DNA of 33,667 bases from contig JAJZMB010000156.1 of the NCBI GenBank assembly GCA_021803205.1, positions 1 to 33,667 on the forward strand. Reading direction: 5' to 3'. The DNA is from Bacillota bacterium (GTDB lineage Bacteria > Bacillota > Sulfobacillia > RBS10-35 > JAJYVN01). The notes under the pieces are model-generated. The model ran no database searches. It worked only from the letters and a program-made list of their open reading frames with translations, and was not told where the DNA came from. Both the position numbers and the translations under genes were made by a program. Below, in pieces: positions 32,570-33,667 of this stretch (position 1 is its first letter; each line of letters begins with the position of its first letter).

Positions 32570-32662
32570 CGGGCAGACTTTGGCGCCAGCCGCGGGGCCT
32601 TTGGGGGACATGGGGCTTTGCAGCAGCGGCCTGGCAAAAGAGGCCCTTTGCAGCGGCCACGT
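32570..32662 (-). repeat. Structured intergenic repeat, copy G
   Basis: Minus-strand GTGGCCGCTGCAAA, then an arm with TTTTGCCAGGCC, gives the same two-stem hairpin as copy A (GGCC/GGCC outer, GCAAA/TTTGC inner). The box CCCCATGTCCCCCAAAGGCC is at 32615-32596, about 12 nt after the hairpin. It lies in the ytxC leader region, antisense to ytxC. Confidence 0.72.
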
Positions 32663-32708
32663 TGTGGCCGAGGCCGGACGGCCGCAGAGATCTGGGGGGC
32701 CGCGTTGC

Positions 32709-33623
32709 ATGGAGAGCATGGCCATCGGCGTGCGAGAGCCCACGGCAGAGAAGGCGGAGGCAGCCGAGATCCGACAGCTCCTGGACGCGGCCCTGCGCCC
32801 GCTATGCAAGCACGGTGCGCGACTGGATATCCAGGAGGTGCAGCGCGGTCCCCTCGTCTTCCTCGGCTGCCGCCTGGAGACGGATGCCGTCGGATCGGCC
32901 GCGAGCGAATTTCGGTGTGCCCTGGCGCGGGCGCTGGCCGCTTGGATCGTCGAACGCGGCGAACGGCACCTTGTGCGACGGATGATCGACAGCCGGTACT
33001 CCTATTTCAACCCTGATGAGCGTGAGGTCATCCTCGGCATGGCCATCGCGGAACTTGGGGACTGCGAAGCCGTGGCCGAAACCCGGCAGACGCAGACGGC
33101 CCGGCGAAGGTTCCCCATCCTGCAACGGTTGCAGGAGTACATGGAACGCCACAATACCCTCGTGCTCGAGGGGTTCGTCACCTTTCGGCTCAAGGACTAC
33201 GTGCACGAATTGGCCGTCGCGGTGGACAGGGCGGTCGAGGACTTTCTGCTGGAGCGTGAATACAGGGAATTCGTCGACCTGTTGCGGCACGTGGTGGAGA
33301 GTCAGCTTCAGCGACCGGAACTCGTCCATTGCGTTTTTGACGCGACCGGAACCTTTCGCCTGGAGGACGGAGCAGGCCAAGCGGTCGGCACCGAGTTCCT
33401 CGAGGAGGTCGGACCGGAGGCGGCGGCGCGCGAGGTGGGCGTGGAGGATCTGCTGGTGAGCGCGCTGATCACGGTGGCGCCGCGCTCAGTCTTGCTGCAC
33501 GTTCCGGACGGTGCGGCGGTGGCGCTCTCCCAGGATGCGCTCGGAACACTGCAGGAGATCTTCCCCGGCGCCGTTTGCGTCTGCCGCGGCTGTGGGCGCT
33601 GCGCCTGTCACGCGCGGGGGTGA
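32709..33623 (+). CDS. ytxC: YtxC-like sporulation protein
   Basis: The 304-residue protein matches the putative sporulation protein YtxC family. It has a mixed alpha/beta N-terminal part, then YSYFNPDEREVILGMAIAEL, the conserved FVTFRLKDYVHELAVAVDRA and DFLLEREYREFVDLLRHVVE, and a C-terminal small domain. The family is found in endospore formers; its biochemical role is not established. The ATG at 32709 follows GGGGGG by about 9 nt; the frame is open to 32550 but those codons lie in repeat copy G. The last residues (CVCRGCGRCACHARG) are unusually rich in cysteine. Clear homologues of thrS, its usual neighbour in Bacillus, are not in the window. Confidence 0.82.
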   Translation: MESMAIGVREPTAEKAEAAEIRQLLDAALRPLCKHGARLDIQEVQRGPLVFLGCRLETDAVGSAASEFRCALARALAAWIVERGERHLVRRMIDSRYSYFNPDEREVILGMAIAELGDCEAVAETRQTQTARRRFPILQRLQEYMERHNTLVLEGFVTFRLKDYVHELAVAVDRAVEDFLLEREYREFVDLLRHVVESQLQRPELVHCVFDATGTFRLEDGAGQAVGTEFLEEVGPEAAAREVGVEDLLVSALITVAPRSVLLHVPDGAAVALSQDALGTLQEIFPGAVCVCRGCGRCACHARG

Positions 33624-33656
33624 GGAGGGGGCGGTCCGGCCGGACCGCCCCCCCTC
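33622..33656 (+). terminator. Strong terminator-like hairpin after ytxC
   Basis: GGGGGCGGTCC pairs with GGACCGCCCCC around GGCC, making a near-perfect palindrome, and flanking GAGG/CCTC can extend the stem. It starts at the ytxC stop codon. No U-tract follows, so it may work as a strong GC hairpin or with Rho. An ATG at 33663 may begin the next gene, but too little is visible. Confidence 0.7.
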
Positions 33657-33667
33657 AGGGTATGCTG

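Noticed and set aside
1..33667. CRISPR arrays, tRNA or rRNA genes, prophage or complete insertion sequences
   Set aside because: I looked for regularly spaced repeats, tRNA-like cloverleaf blocks and transposase or integrase proteins and saw none that could be supported.

Overview
The window is GC-rich bacterial DNA. A putative ytxC sporulation gene, a ydaO-type c-di-AMP riboswitch, the short HisG plus HisZ pair, csrA with flagellar genes, and many GTG/TTG starts behind strong Shine-Dalgarno sequences suggest a high-GC, spore-forming, motile member of the Firmicutes in the broad sense (Symbiobacterium/Thermaerobacter-like). The species cannot be named from the sequence. No rRNA, tRNA, CRISPR array or complete insertion sequence was seen.

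Layout. 1-2492: the start of a truncated helix-turn-helix gene, divergent from an orphan membrane-fusion protein that carries two lipoyl/coiled-coil modules. 2687-8340, minus strand: a tight five-gene operon (PQQ-like beta-propeller protein, Wzx/MurJ-like flippase, sulfotransferase, GT2 and GT4 glycosyltransferases) that looks like a surface or exported, possibly sulfated, glycan system. 9149-14552: a motility block. csrA lies on the plus strand; flagellin, fliS, fliD, a GNAT acetyltransferase and a FliT-like small protein lie on the minus strand. Flagellin is preceded by a sigma-28 (SigD/FliA) promoter and a leader with CsrA-type GGA sites. 14926-19831, minus strand: two ArnT/PMT-like polytopic glycosyltransferases and a DUF815 AAA+ ATPase. 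20281-21553: a c-di-AMP riboswitch in front of a LysM/M23 cell-wall hydrolase. 21854-23974: an aldehyde dehydrogenase, a small RRM protein, and an unusual AT-richer 42-residue ORF. 24011-32035: a histidine operon, hisZ-hisG-hisD::hisC (one fused ORF)-hisB-hisH-hisA-hisF-hisIE, encoding every step except histidinol-phosphate phosphatase. 32709-33623: a ytxC-like gene with a strong terminal hairpin.

The most unusual signal is a dispersed structured repeat that is not coding. At least seven copies (2490, 12622, 16909, 21722, 32151, 32479, 32662), and one or more diverged ones, share a YTAGGTGGCCGC-like head. This is followed by a two-stem hairpin whose stem bases change together between copies; four copies then carry a conserved box near CCCCTTGTCCC. 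In two places the TAG of the head is the stop codon of the preceding gene (membrane-fusion protein and flagellin). It resembles REP/RAYT-type or MITE-type elements in architecture, but I do not recognise the family.
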